From positions 1 through 49,332 of the forward strand of contig NZ_FNDE01000027.1 in assembly GCF_900099925.1 (NCBI RefSeq): a DNA stretch of 49,332 bases, written 5' to 3'. Both the position numbers and the translations under genes were made by a program. Shown piece after piece: positions 34,619 through 42,915 of the stretch. The number at the start of each line of letters is the position of its first letter. The first letter of the stretch is position 1. A model generated the notes under the pieces. It was not told where the DNA came from. It did not search any database and saw nothing but the letters and a program-made list of their open reading frames with translations. This stretch comes from Aneurinibacillus thermoaerophilus. GTDB taxonomy: Bacteria; Bacillota; Bacilli; Aneurinibacillales; Aneurinibacillaceae.

Positions 34619-34930
34619 ACTTTTCACCTCACGTTACGGTTCTCTCTTTTAGTATGAAGGAAAAAAACAAAAGCATACCCTTTCCTTAAGCGGAAAAGCT
34701 AACATAGTGCTGTTACTTCTCGCTTGGCTGCGACAAAAACGGTACAATATATAGCACAATAGCGGGGCAATCCTACGTGATGTAATCATAAAAGGCGATC
34801 CATCCAGATGCAGAACTTTTCGTCTTTAGTCGTTTAACTTCTTAAACCAAGATGGTATAATGCAATGAGAAACAAACAGCTCATTGCATTTTTATTCTTT
34901 GAAACAGGCAAGAAGGGAGAGAAAGCATTC
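34619..34930. other. Intergenic with the dapH promoter
   Basis: Contains a plus-strand promoter TTTAAC (34833-34838), 17-base spacer, TATAAT (34856-34861), and the dapH leader. I looked for a lysine riboswitch and saw none. Confidence 0.5.
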
Positions 34931-35641
34931 ATGAAAGAAATGAACGCTCAGCAAATTATCGAATTTATCCAAAAAAGTGAAAAGAAAACTCCGGTTAAAG
35001 TACATATTAAAGGTAATATTGATGGAATCGACTTCGGGGCAAATACTAAATCTTTCATTACAGGCAATGTAGGCGTACTGTTCGGTGACTGGAAAGACAT
35101 CCAGCCGGCACTTGAAGCTAACAAAGACAAAATCGAGGACTACGTAGTGGAAAACGACCGCCGCAATTCCGCCATTCCTCTACTTGATATGAAAAACATC
35201 CAAGCGCGCATTGAACCGGGCGCGATTATTCGTGATCAAGTAGAAATCGGCAACAACGCCGTAATCATGATGGGCGCCATGATTAACATCGGCGCGGTTA
35301 TCGGCGAAGGAACAATGATTGACATGAACGCTGTTGTCGGCGGCCGCGGCACCATCGGAAAGAATTGCCATATCGGTGCCGGCGCAGTCATCGCAGGCGT
35401 GATCGAGCCGCCATCCGCAACACCAGTTGTTATTGAAGATGATGTCGTTGTCGGTGCGAATGCTGTAATTCTTGAAGGTGTACGTGTCGGAAAAGGCGCA
35501 GTTGTTGCGGCTGGCGCAGTCGTCATTGAAGACGTGCCGCCATACACGGTGGTAGGCGGCACACCGGCGCGCGTCATCAAACAGATTGATGAAAAAACAA
35601 AGGCAAAAACAGAGATCAAACAAGAACTTCGCCAGCTGTAA
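34931..35641 (+). CDS. dapH: Tetrahydrodipicolinate N-acetyltransferase
   Basis: This 236-residue enzyme of the acetylated branch of lysine/diaminopimelate synthesis acetylates tetrahydrodipicolinate with acetyl-CoA. After a helical N-terminal part ([20 protein letters not shown]) comes the left-handed beta helix of hexapeptide repeats ([60 protein letters not shown]). It ends with the loop [11 protein letters not shown]. Size matches Bacillus DapH (YkuQ). The start was placed at MKEMNAQQ, after GAAGGGAGAG. It is followed 42 bases later by the deacetylase gene. Together they supply meso-diaminopimelate for peptidoglycan and lysine. Confidence 0.96.
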   Translation: MKEMNAQQIIEFIQKSEKKTPVKVHIKGNIDGIDFGANTKSFITGNVGVLFGDWKDIQPALEANKDKIEDYVVENDRRNSAIPLLDMKNIQARIEPGAIIRDQVEIGNNAVIMMGAMINIGAVIGEGTMIDMNAVVGGRGTIGKNCHIGAGAVIAGVIEPPSATPVVIEDDVVVGANAVILEGVRVGKGAVVAAGAVVIEDVPPYTVVGGTPARVIKQIDEKTKAKTEIKQELRQL

Positions 35642-35683
35642 TGTACCCATGAGGTAGCAGTAGGAGGTGAGAGGAACATCACC

Positions 35684-36808
35684 ATGAACGCGCAGCCCTT
35701 CATTGCGATTCGCCGTGAACTTCACAAGATCCCGGAACCGGGATTTGCGGAGTTTAAAACCCAACGCTTTTTGCTAGACTATTTGGCCACACTTCCACAG
35801 GAACGAATGGAAATTAAAACATGGCGCACTGGCATTCTCATCAAGGTAAAAGGGGCAAATCCTACTAAACGACTTGGATACAGGGCCGATATGGACGGGT
35901 TGCCCATCCCAGAAGAAACATCCTATGCATTCAAGTCTACACATCCGGGCTATATGCACGCCTGCGGCCACGATATGCACATGGCTATTGCGCTTGGTGT
36001 ACTGACATACTTTGTGGAAAATCAGGTGAAAGACGATTTAATTTTTATTTTTCAACCTGCGGAAGAAGGCCCGGGAGGCGCGCAGCCGATGCTCGCAAGC
36101 GAAGAATTCAATGAATGGCGCCCGGATGCTATTTTTGCCCTGCACATCGCGCCAGAATATCCGGTGGGTACGATAGCGCTAAAACCGGGCATCCTGTTCG
36201 CCAATACATCCGAGCTGTTCATCGATTTATACGGCAAGGGCGGTCATGCGGCGTTCCCGCATACAGCCAACGATATGGTCATTGCGGCGGCCCATCTGGC
36301 AACCCAACTGCAAAGCATCGTCTCCCGCAATATTGATCCGCTCGACTCCGCAGTTGTTACAATCGGAAAAATCGAAGGTGGCACAAAACAAAACATTATC
36401 GCTGAGAAAGCCCGCCTTGAAGGAACGATCCGCACCCTTTCAATGGAATCAATGCAAAAAGTAAAGTCGCGCATCGAAGCGCTCGTCCGCGGTACAGAAG
36501 CTGGCTTTGAATGCCAAGCTGCGATTGACTATGGAGCGAACTACTGCCAGGTATACAATGATGAAACGCTGACCCACGAGTTTATGAACTGGGTAAAAGA
36601 TACGGGTGTCGCCGCCCTTATCGAATGTAAAACTGCGATGACCGGTGAGGACTTCGGCTACTTCCTCGCCGAAATTCCAGGTTTTCTCTTCTGGCTCGGT
36701 GTCGATACGCCATACGGACTGCACCACGCGAAAATCGAGCCGAATGAAAGTGCGATTGAAGTCGCCATTCGCGTGCTTACACAATATCTTTCGTGGAAAG
36801 CTTCGTAA
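35684..36808 (+). CDS. dapL: N-acetyldiaminopimelate deacetylase
   Basis: This 374-residue M20-family metallohydrolase removes acetate from N-acetyl-diaminopimelate (YkuR type). It has [17 protein letters not shown] at the start and metal ligands in [14 protein letters not shown] and [26 protein letters not shown] has the catalytic glutamates, and the end has [15 protein letters not shown]. The central lid domain includes [27 protein letters not shown] precedes the ATG. It lies in an operon with dapH and is closed by a terminator at 36826-36861. The neighbour makes the function call firm despite the broad M20 family. Confidence 0.94.
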   Translation: MNAQPFIAIRRELHKIPEPGFAEFKTQRFLLDYLATLPQERMEIKTWRTGILIKVKGANPTKRLGYRADMDGLPIPEETSYAFKSTHPGYMHACGHDMHMAIALGVLTYFVENQVKDDLIFIFQPAEEGPGGAQPMLASEEFNEWRPDAIFALHIAPEYPVGTIALKPGILFANTSELFIDLYGKGGHAAFPHTANDMVIAAAHLATQLQSIVSRNIDPLDSAVVTIGKIEGGTKQNIIAEKARLEGTIRTLSMESMQKVKSRIEALVRGTEAGFECQAAIDYGANYCQVYNDETLTHEFMNWVKDTGVAALIECKTAMTGEDFGYFLAEIPGFLFWLGVDTPYGLHHAKIEPNESAIEVAIRVLTQYLSWKAS

Positions 36809-36825
36809 AAGTCATCAAATCCAAT

Positions 36826-36861
36826 AAAAATAGAGCGGCACTTTTTGTCCGCTCTATTTTC
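36826..36861 (+). terminator. Terminator of dapH-dapL
   Basis: AAAAATAGAGCGG pairs with CCGCTCTATTTT around CACTTTTTGT. Confidence 0.85.
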
Positions 36862-36895
36862 GCGTTAATATTTATTATCAGGTGTCAATACTTTA

Positions 36896-36904
36896 TGATA
36901 TAAT
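36896..36904 (+). promoter_or_regulatory. Extended -10 promoter of the nitroreductase gene
   Basis: TGATATAAT, an extended -10 element, 47 bases before the ATG. The -35 is weak. Confidence 0.5.
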
Positions 36905-36950
36905 AATACTGCTTGTTTGAGATAAGAAAAAAAGCGGGTGAAACCAAACA

Positions 36951-37595
36951 ATGGAATACAATGAATTTAAAGAGATTGTGCTGGGACGGCGAAGCGTCCG
37001 GAAGTTTACAGAACAGCCCGTTAGCGCGGAGCAAGTGAAAGAACTGATTGACTGCGCCAGATACGCGCCAAGCGATACCAACTCACAAACATGGGAATTT
37101 ATCGCGATTTTAGATAAACAAAAGATTCAAGAAATTTCCGATATGACATGGGAAGAATTGCATAAAATTGCGAATGAAGCACAAAAACGAGGGCTGCAGA
37201 AGGAAGGTCGCTTGCTTACAAGATCGTTCGGGCCATACGCCACCGCATTTACCGGTGCGCCTGCACTCATTGTTTGCTTGGCTACGCCTTATACTTCCAA
37301 GTTCCGAGACAAAATTTTTGAGCCGCTTGGAATGATCTCATCCTCCGTATGGGAAGAAGAAGGAATTAAAAGCAGTTGCCTTGCGGCGCAGAATCTCATG
37401 CTTGCCGCTCACGCGATGGGAATGGCAACTTGCCCAATGACAGGCCCTGTATTGCTAGCTCAAGAGCGGTTGCGTGACTATTTACAAATCGGGTCAGAAA
37501 AACAAATTAACATGGTTATCGCGCTTGGATATCCGGCCGAAACTCCGGCGAAATTGCCGCGCAAACCAGTGGAAGAGATTTTACATATTATATGA
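36951..37595 (+). CDS. Nitroreductase-family FMN protein
   Basis: This 214-residue protein of the NfsB/FRP fold has FMN-binding residues in LGRRSVRKFTEQPVS and CARYAPSDTNSQTWEF, then the later GIKSSCLAAQNLMLAAHAMG and GYPAETPAKLPRKPVEEI. It should reduce nitro compounds, quinones or flavins with NAD(P)H as an FMN dimer. The true substrate is unknown. GCGGGTG precedes the ATG. It is followed by a clear terminator, so it is monocistronic. Confidence 0.92.
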   Translation: MEYNEFKEIVLGRRSVRKFTEQPVSAEQVKELIDCARYAPSDTNSQTWEFIAILDKQKIQEISDMTWEELHKIANEAQKRGLQKEGRLLTRSFGPYATAFTGAPALIVCLATPYTSKFRDKIFEPLGMISSSVWEEEGIKSSCLAAQNLMLAAHAMGMATCPMTGPVLLAQERLRDYLQIGSEKQINMVIALGYPAETPAKLPRKPVEEILHII

Positions 37596-37601
37596 ACAAG
37601 C

Positions 37602-37640
37602 AACGGCAGAAAAGCCGCTTCGCGGCTTCCTGTCGTTTTT
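37602..37640 (+). terminator. Terminator of the nitroreductase gene
   Basis: AACGGCAG with nested AAGCCGCTTCGCGGCTT (UUCG tetraloop), then CCTGTCGTTTTT. Confidence 0.9.
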
Positions 37641-37693
37641 CTGTTTTTAGTGTTCGCCCTTGCTCTATACAATAAAACAGGAGGCTTTTTCTC

Positions 37694-38104
37694 ATGGGCG
37701 TTTCTTCCCATAATACCATTCTGCTTTTTGACGGAGTATGCAATCTCTGCAATCAGGCGGTAAAGTTTATCATTCCACGCGATCCGCAGAGAAACTTTCG
37801 TTTCGCTTCCTTACAATCGAATACAGGCCAGCGCTTACTGCAACAATACGGTCTGCCTAGCGATACACTCAACAGTGTCATACTGCTAGACAATGGCAAA
37901 GCATATACCAAATCATCCGCAGCGCTCCGTGTGGCACGTAAACTAGGCGGAATTTGGTCCCTGTTGTATGTATTCATCATGGTTCCCCGTCCGCTTCGAG
38001 ATATAATATATAATTGGGTTGCTCGCAATCGCTATCGCTGGTTTGGAAAGCGAGAAACATGTATGCTACCGCCCCCGGACATAGGCGAGCGCTTTCTGAA
38101 ATAA
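37694..38104 (+). CDS. DCC-family (DUF393/YuxK) thiol-disulfide protein
   Basis: This 136-residue protein has the family signature DGVCNLCNQAVKFII at residues 13-27, whose two cysteines (C-x-x-C) are redox active. The rest fits: RFASLQSNTGQRLL, SSAALRVARKLGG and a C-terminal hydrophobic stretch with RYRWFGKRETC. These proteins have a thioredoxin-like fold; biological role is poorly known. AGGAGG lies before the ATG. It is followed by a bidirectional terminator shared with Spo0M. Confidence 0.92.
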   Translation: MGVSSHNTILLFDGVCNLCNQAVKFIIPRDPQRNFRFASLQSNTGQRLLQQYGLPSDTLNSVILLDNGKAYTKSSAALRVARKLGGIWSLLYVFIMVPRPLRDIIYNWVARNRYRWFGKRETCMLPPPDIGERFLK

Positions 38105-38119
38105 AAGTTAAAGCATGAG

Positions 38120-38154
38120 AAGAAGCCCCGAATTTGTTCCGGGGCTTCCGTTTT
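38120..38154. terminator. Bidirectional terminator
   Basis: GAAGCCCCG pairs with CGGGGCTTC across nine bases, followed by CGTTTT forward and TTCTC in reverse. Lies between two convergent genes. Confidence 0.8.
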
Positions 38155-38164
38155 CCATGTATGA

Positions 38165-39124
38165 TTATTCGTCTCCACCGTCAAACATATCACCGAAGAA
38201 GTCACCGAAACCGCCTCCGTCGTCCCCGCCGTCAAACGCGCTTTCGATTGCGTCTCCCCCTCCTACACCGTCCATCACTTCATCCATAATCTCAGACAAA
38301 ATCATACCGCCAAGCAAACCGGCAGCAAAGCCGCCCATCGCCCCGGCAAAGCCACCATGACGGTGGTGATGATGGTCATGTTCCATCATTGAGCGTTGAT
38401 GGAGATACGCGTGCGGATTGTCTACCATTTCTTCCATCACACCGCGCAAATAGTCTGCCACACTTGCAGGATCAGCAAGCAGCTCGTTGGAAAGCGCAAC
38501 TTCGTGTTTGATTTCCACCTCATGTCCAAAGGAAGGCAGATCCAATTCAAGCAACAGGCGGATTTGCTCCTCTTCGATAGCAGCGATAAACTCTACTTCT
38601 TTTACCCTGTCCCGCAAAAATGTGGTCGGGAAAAACTCAAACTCCTGTGCGTAGCCGTTGAACTTGCGGGAATCATGTTTTTCGCGAAAGCCTAACTGCT
38701 CAAAAGCAGCAATAATGTTTTGGAAGCGCTGCGGCGGATTAACGCGAATGTAGTCGCGGTCCTGATTGTCTACCCCCGCTGCAATATCGAGATTGGTCAC
38801 AAAATAATATGCTACCGTATGGCTTGAAATCAGCAGATCTTTCGGCAATTCATACCGAAACGGAAACACCTTTCTTTCTTCCGCCCCAATATTAAAATTG
38901 CAGGCAAACGGAATGGTAGCAATAGCCTGCCTGTATTCGTTTTGCTTCGTGCGAATGGCCATCATAAACTGAACGTCGATTTTTTTTATGTATTGTTCGA
39001 CGGCACCACCCTGAATCACAAGCTCTCCTTCGACTGTATCGCCAAGTATAAACTCGCTATTGCGAAGTACCAGATCTACTCTGGCCGACCCGAATCCCAG
39101 CTTCGCCATCATCTTTTTGAACAT
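38165..39124 (-). CDS. Spo0M-family arrestin-like sporulation protein with an extended tail
   Basis: This 319-residue protein has the arrestin-like Spo0M core in residues 1-240 (FKKMMAKLGFGSARVDLVLR; FILGDTVEGELVIQGGAVEQ; TIPFACNFNIGAEERKVFPF; YIRVNPPQRFQNIIAAFEQL). The C-terminus beyond residue 246 is unusual. A histidine cluster (HDHHHHRHGG) leads into a glycine-rich hydrophobic segment (FAAGLLGGMILSEIMDEVMD) and ends in a Gly/Asp/Phe-rich tail (FDGGDDGGGFGDFFGDMFDG). Typical Spo0M is about 258 residues, so the tail adds about 60. It may bind metal or membranes. Spo0M proteins affect sporulation control and cytoskeletal functions. ATG preceded by GAAGGGAG. Confidence 0.9.
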   Translation of the reverse strand: MFKKMMAKLGFGSARVDLVLRNSEFILGDTVEGELVIQGGAVEQYIKKIDVQFMMAIRTKQNEYRQAIATIPFACNFNIGAEERKVFPFRYELPKDLLISSHTVAYYFVTNLDIAAGVDNQDRDYIRVNPPQRFQNIIAAFEQLGFREKHDSRKFNGYAQEFEFFPTTFLRDRVKEVEFIAAIEEEQIRLLLELDLPSFGHEVEIKHEVALSNELLADPASVADYLRGVMEEMVDNPHAYLHQRSMMEHDHHHHRHGGFAGAMGGFAAGLLGGMILSEIMDEVMDGVGGGDAIESAFDGGDDGGGFGDFFGDMFDGGDE

Positions 39125-39272
39125 CTCAACGACTCCCTTCCTTACCGAATGATTCTAACTATCCTGAGATTTTATGCAAAAAATACCTGGCTATAATTGT
39201 TATCCGTTATACAGCATAACCTTATTCTTCTATCCGTGTATGCTATACGTGGCAACATTATAAAAGTTTCAG

Positions 39273-39845
39273 CTATTTTTCCACTTTGCGATCCGGAAAT
39301 GCTTCCTTAATGTTCTTCCATACGCCGCGCTCCGCTTCCCGCGCTTCCGTTTGCCATTCGCGGATCTGGTCGACGTATTTTACATTCGGCGGAAACGTCG
39401 CCAGGCGCGCCAGACCACTTCTAACAAGCGTACCATTGAAAAATTCCCCTTTACCGTCTTTCACATCAAGATATACATAACGCAGCCACCGTCCGTACCG
39501 ATCCGTGGACTGGACATCTTTTTCAAGCCAAACTTCCTTGCCTTCTAGACGCCTCGTCGTATATTGCTTTGCTTCTTCTCCGAGATATCCTTTCGGCCGG
39601 TTTGGTGCTTTCGATTCCGGCGTATCAACAAGAATCAACCGTATCTTCCGTTCTTTTCCCTTCACATTTACCACAAATGTGTCTCCATCCACGACTCTAA
39701 CCACTTTTGCCTTCTGCAGTTGCTGCTCGTTAACATTTACGACTGCCTTTGTTTCTTGAAAACTGTCCTGGGAACCTGTGCTACAGGCAGCAAGTATCCA
39801 TACGCAAATAAACCATATGATAGACAAGCTCGCCTTTCTTCCCAT
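39273..39845 (-). CDS. Thermonuclease-like (SNase) lipoprotein
   Basis: This 190-residue protein starts with a lipoprotein signal ending in the lipobox LAAC at C21, so it is anchored outside the membrane. The SNase OB-fold follows: AKVVRVVDGDTFVVNV, then KIRLILVDTPESKAP with the catalytic arginine and glutamate, and TDRYGRWLRYVYLD with the second arginine. ERGVWKNIKEAFPD closes the domain. All catalytic residues are present. It likely degrades extracellular DNA or RNA with calcium. Ribosome site AAGTGGAG. It is monocistronic and lies between Spo0M and the NlpC/P60 gene. Confidence 0.92.
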   Translation of the reverse strand: MGRKASLSIIWFICVWILAACSTGSQDSFQETKAVVNVNEQQLQKAKVVRVVDGDTFVVNVKGKERKIRLILVDTPESKAPNRPKGYLGEEAKQYTTRRLEGKEVWLEKDVQSTDRYGRWLRYVYLDVKDGKGEFFNGTLVRSGLARLATFPPNVKYVDQIREWQTEAREAERGVWKNIKEAFPDRKVEK

Positions 39846-39940
39846 GTCTCATCCACTCCACTTCATTTTTGTTCTAGATATGTTTTCCAGATAGAAAAAA
39901 CTCGCGGACAAATGCTTCGCAAGTTTTTCCTAATCATCAA

Positions 39941-39978
39941 GATAAAAACCAGCCTATCGACATAGACTGGTTTTTATC
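39941..39978 (-). terminator. Terminator of the NlpC/P60 gene
   Basis: GATAAAAACCAG pairs with CTGGTTTTTATC; loop-proximal bases CTAT and ATAG also pair. It lies 14 bases past the stop. Confidence 0.85.
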
Positions 39979-39991
39979 TTAGTCATATTTT

Positions 39992-40516
39992 CTATTTTAC
40001 AACACGACGGGCAGTTACATAATACTTTTTATACCAAGAACTGTTCAAACTGCTGATCGTAACATTATATTTCGTGTTGGCCATATGCAGAATTTTTCCA
40101 CTCCCGATATATATACCAACATGAGTAATATCCCATTTGTTTTTCTTAGTGCTAAAAAATACTAAATCTCCTTTTTTTAGCTGGTTTTTTGGAACGTATG
40201 AGCCAAGCTTTACCTGTTTGTCATCATCCAGCGTATTTATGTTAATTCCGTTCTTTTTGAATATATAATAAATAAAACCGGAACAATCCATATATTTTCC
40301 AGGCACATAGGCATGTCTGTACTTTGCTTTGCCAATCAGGCCTTTGCCAGTATTGATAATATTGTCAATCACACGACTTTCGTTACTGATATTCAAAGTA
40401 CTTCCGTATTTTGCAGAAATATCTGCAGCTTCTGCCTGCATGGGTGCAGCCATTCCCCCAAGCAAAATTCCTGCTGTTAATAGACTTGCTGTTACTGCTT
40501 TGAAATTTTTTTTCAT
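39992..40516 (-). CDS. Secreted NlpC/P60 peptidoglycan hydrolase
   Basis: This 174-residue protein has a signal peptide (residues 1-31, ending AEAADIS) and a minimal NlpC/P60 domain. Catalytic cysteine C78 lies in KYMDCSGFIYYIF and catalytic histidine H132 in ITHVGIYIGSGKILHM. It should cleave D-gamma-glutamyl-meso-DAP bonds in stem peptides. There is no LysM or SH3 cell-wall binding domain. The ATG has GAGAGGG four bases upstream. The leader holds a c-di-AMP riboswitch at 40526-40645, a known control of cell-wall hydrolase genes, so expression is probably low when c-di-AMP is high. Confidence 0.94.
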   Translation of the reverse strand: MKKNFKAVTASLLTAGILLGGMAAPMQAEAADISAKYGSTLNISNESRVIDNIINTGKGLIGKAKYRHAYVPGKYMDCSGFIYYIFKKNGININTLDDDKQVKLGSYVPKNQLKKGDLVFFSTKKNKWDITHVGIYIGSGKILHMANTKYNVTISSLNSSWYKKYYVTARRVVK

Positions 40517-40525
40517 GATTCCCTC

Positions 40526-40645
40526 TCTTATCTGCCGACGAGGTTAGCTGACGGGTTCGGTCGAAAGACGCCCGACCGCGCATGCGCGGTTTCACCCCAA
40601 ATCATTGGTTCCCCCGTTCCAACGTGTATCAAAATTGGATTAGGC
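40526..40645 (-). promoter_or_regulatory. c-di-AMP (ydaO/yuaA) riboswitch
   Basis: The minus strand reads ACGGGGGAACCAATG, TTTGGGGTGAAACCGCG, CGGTCGGGCG, CGACCGAACCCGTCAGCTAA and CCTCGTCGGC, the conserved core of the ydaO class in the right order. The aptamer ends about ten bases before the ribosome site, with no separate terminator seen. Confidence 0.93.
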
Positions 40646-40796
40646 ATATGTTTTGTTTCATGTATACCATAACGTACATAGAATACGATTTCATTATAAT
40701 AAATGTGGATATGAAGCCTCTTTTTGTAATTAATTTCATATACTTACATCATATATAGACGGTCAGATAAGCCTTTCAATAGGCGAACTCAAACCA

Positions 40797-40838
40797 ATAA
40801 AAAAACAAATAGACGGCCCGATTCTGAGCCGTCTGTTC
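40797..40838 (-). terminator. Terminator of the small membrane protein gene
   Basis: AGACGGC and GCCGTCT form the stem; minus-strand sequence continues ATTTGTTTTTTTATT. Confidence 0.85.
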
Positions 40839-40868
40839 GCTTTCTTTATTTGATTTTATGTTGAGTGA

Positions 40869-41060
40869 CTACAGAAGGAGAGTCTGTAATGGTGTTTCTA
40901 ACTGCCTATCCAGTATAATTGCAATAATAAGAATAACAAAAAAAATACTGGCTAATTTCATGTAGTTTTTCGGATCTCTGTTTCGCATAACGGAAACAAT
41001 TGCTAACGTCCCAAATAAAATGAGTCCCGCAAACCCTATAAGTTCCATTAACGCCCACAT
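40869..41060 (-). CDS. Small two-TM membrane protein
   Basis: This 63-residue protein has two hydrophobic helices (residues 5-24, MELIGFAGLILFGTLAIVSV, and 37-52, ASIFFVILIIAIIL) linked by a basic loop (RNRDPKNYMK). There is no signal peptidase site. It begins with an excellent AGGAGG nine bases before the ATG and has its own terminator, so it is a real gene. No family was recognised; layout recalls small membrane stress peptides. Confidence 0.75.
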   Translation of the reverse strand: MWALMELIGFAGLILFGTLAIVSVMRNRDPKNYMKLASIFFVILIIAIILDRQLETPLQTLLL

Positions 41061-41264
41061 AAAAATGAAGCCTCCTTTATATGTTCAACCACTTCATCCT
41101 GAGAAGCTCCGCATATTCATTAAGATAAGAGTAACATAAGTTCCTGAAAAGACAAAAAGAAAGAAGCATCAAGTATATCATGGCAAAAACAAAAGAAGGT
41201 TATCCAGTCTAAAACAGTAGGAACAACCCTATTGTGTATATCTTACTGCTAAATGTCAGCCATA

Positions 41265-41292
41265 CGAAAAACCCCTGCACAGGGGTTTTTCG
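41265..41292 (-). terminator. Terminator of the YitT-family gene
   Basis: CGAAAAACCCCTG and CAGGGGTTTTTCG form a perfect stem with T-run, 18 bases past the stop. Confidence 0.95.
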
Positions 41293-41309
41293 CTAACCAA
41301 ATTATCCAT

Positions 41310-41939
41310 TCAAATCATCTGCTCAGACAATTGCTGCTCTCCCTCTTTTTCTTCCCCAAAATGCACAGTCCAGGTAATCACTTTTCCGGCAACAATAACC
41401 GCCAGAATCGTATAAAAAAGTTTATCTAAAGGCAAAAAGAATGAAGATAAACCTAATACGATTAAGTCTAAAATGAGAAACACGGTTCCTATCGATATAC
41501 CGGTACCTTTACTGATAAAAAGACAGAGCAAATCCTCTCCACCCGTTGTTCCGCCATAGCGCAGGACAAGTCCGGCACCATAACCGGTGATAATCCCCGA
41601 AAGAACGGAAGCCAGCACCATCATATGGCTAAAATCAAAAATCAACGGTGAATACAATTCGCACAACTCATAAAATAAGGAAAAAGCAAACGTGCCTAGA
41701 GCCGTCTTTAAGATAAACTGCGGACTTTTTTTGAAAAGAATCAGGATGAAAAACGGGAGATCAAATAGAAGTATTGTGATTGCAGGTGAAAAGTCAAATA
41801 CGTACTTAAGCAGAAGAGAAAGACCGACAAAACCACCTTCTAATAAATTGTTTTGGAAATTAATGTGGTAATAGCCAAAAGCCAAAATAAACGTTCCTAA
41901 CAAAATCATCAAAACCGAGCGAATACTTTGTTTCCTCAT
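41310..41939 (-). CDS. YitT-family membrane protein
   Basis: This 209-residue protein has five or six TM segments (SVLMILLGTFILAFGYYHIN; AITILLFDLPFFILILF; LGTFAFSLFYELCELY; VLASVLSGIITGYGAGLVLR; IGTVFLILDLIVLGLSSFFL). The signature YGGTTGGEDLLCLFI after the fourth helix and the N-terminal NFQNNLLEGGFVGLSLLL are typical of the YitT/YczE-like family. The usual C-terminal DUF2179 domain (family members are about 280 residues) is missing, so this is the short form. Transport substrate is unknown in the family. AAAGAGG precedes the ATG but is sequestered in a hairpin of the 200-base leader RNA. That implies specific translational control. Confidence 0.88.
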   Translation of the reverse strand: MRKQSIRSVLMILLGTFILAFGYYHINFQNNLLEGGFVGLSLLLKYVFDFSPAITILLFDLPFFILILFKKSPQFILKTALGTFAFSLFYELCELYSPLIFDFSHMMVLASVLSGIITGYGAGLVLRYGGTTGGEDLLCLFISKGTGISIGTVFLILDLIVLGLSSFFLPLDKLFYTILAVIVAGKVITWTVHFGEEKEGEQQLSEQMI

Positions 41940-41947
41940 ATAAGAAG

Positions 41948-42112
41948 CCTCTTTCCGTAGTAGTGTAATAACAACTAACTACGGCAGAGGTTCTATACGA
42001 TTGTTTTGTTCGCATAATCTCCCATCCGTAGTTAGTTGTTTTGACCTATGTTCATAACAACCTGACTACGGCGCTAAATATATGAGAGATCAAACCGCTT
42101 CCATATCTGCCT
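41948..42112 (-). ncRNA. Structured leader RNA with mutually exclusive hairpins (candidate riboswitch)
   Basis: On the minus strand four arms occur in order: CCGTAGTCAGGTTGTT (42071-42056), AACAACTAACTACGG (42040-42026), CCGTAGTTAGTTGTT (41984-41970) and TACTACGG (41962-41955). Arms 1 and 2 pair, enclosed by ATCTCTCAT (about 42090) and ATGGGAGAT (about 42025-42017). Arms 3 and 4 pair and extend through CCTCT to AGAGG, the ribosome site. Arm 2 can instead pair perfectly with arm 3 (15 bp), which would free the ribosome site. This is the design of a translational switch. A smaller hairpin TATGCGA/TCGTATA lies between arms 2 and 3. I could not match it to a known riboswitch class. Confidence 0.6.
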
Positions 42113-42165
42113 GGCAGGCAACATGGTTTCGAACCCTTTCTTTATAAATTTATTTTGATAATTTG

Positions 42166-42174
42166 ATTATATCA
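42166..42174 (-). promoter_or_regulatory. Extended -10 promoter of the YitT leader
   Basis: Minus strand TGATATAAT. Transcripts would begin near 42158 and have a leader of about 220 bases. The -35 is weak. Confidence 0.5.
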
Positions 42175-42244
42175 TATTTATACAAATCATGGCTAATAAA
42201 AATAACCAGGTTCTGTTACCAAGATACAAATCATAAAAAGTGTT

Positions 42245-42281
42245 AAAAAGAGCTGTACCATCTATTCGGTACAGCTTTTTT
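42245..42281 (-). terminator. Terminator of modABC
   Basis: AGCTGTACC and GGTACAGCT form a 9-bp stem followed on the minus strand by CTTTTTAAC. It overlaps the modC stop. Confidence 0.9.
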
Positions 42282-42912
42282 ATCGTATTTTCCCTTGCTT
42301 AAGGAATAACACCCGATTTCCAAGCTTCTTCGCCTCTTCTTCATCGTGTGTAACAAGCAGCACGGGAATCCTCCACATACGATGTAATTCCAGAAGCTCA
42401 TTCTGACATTGCAAACGCGTGTCCTTATCCAGCGCGGAAAAAGGTTCATCCAGAAGCAACAACTCTGGCTCTGTCGCCAGCGCCCGTGCCAGCGCTGTCC
42501 GTTGTTTTTCTCCACCGGAAATTTGATGAGGATATTTGGGCAAAAGATGTGAAATCTTAAGGACATCCAACAATTTCTCGATTAAAGCGCGCTTCTTATG
42601 ATCACGTTTATTTCTTACTCCATACAAAATATTTTTCTCCACGGTCATATGCGGAAAAAGGGCATAATCCTGGAACAAATACCCGATCCGTCGCGCTCTT
42701 GTAGGTAACGGCTTGGCCTTTCCGTCAAAAAACACCAAACCATTGAGCTGAATCAGCCCGGCATCAGGCTGAACAATTCCAGCGATGCTATTTAAAATCG
42801 TGGTTTTTCCAGAGCCGGAAGGACCGAATAAAATAATAATTTCATCTTCAGCTTCAAATTGAACATCCAGAAGAAAGTGCGGTAACTTTTTGCATATCTC
42901 AACGCTTAACAT
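42280..42912 (-). CDS. modC: Molybdate ABC transporter ATP-binding protein
   Basis: This 210-residue ATPase has Walker A GPSGSGKT (30-37), Q-loop YLFQDYALFP, signature ISGGEKQR, Walker B ELLLLDEPF and switch histidine VTHDEEEA. It is the short form: the C-terminal MOP/TOBE molybdate-binding domain of classical ModC (about 350 residues) is absent, as in many Bacillales. The start overlaps the modB stop region closely. It powers uptake with ModB and ModA, encoded just upstream in the same direction. Confidence 0.93.
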   Translation of the reverse strand: MLSVEICKKLPHFLLDVQFEAEDEIIILFGPSGSGKTTILNSIAGIVQPDAGLIQLNGLVFFDGKAKPLPTRARRIGYLFQDYALFPHMTVEKNILYGVRNKRDHKKRALIEKLLDVLKISHLLPKYPHQISGGEKQRTALARALATEPELLLLDEPFSALDKDTRLQCQNELLELHRMWRIPVLLVTHDEEEAKKLGNRVLFLKQGKIR

Positions 42913-42915
42913 CTT

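Noticed and set aside
34667-34930. Lysine riboswitch upstream of dapH
   Set aside because: The conserved L-box blocks are not present; only a promoter is seen.
42115-42137. tRNA-like T-loop (GGTTCGAAACC) on the minus strand
   Set aside because: No acceptor stem, anticodon arm or CCA-side pairing can be built around it; it belongs to the YitT leader region.
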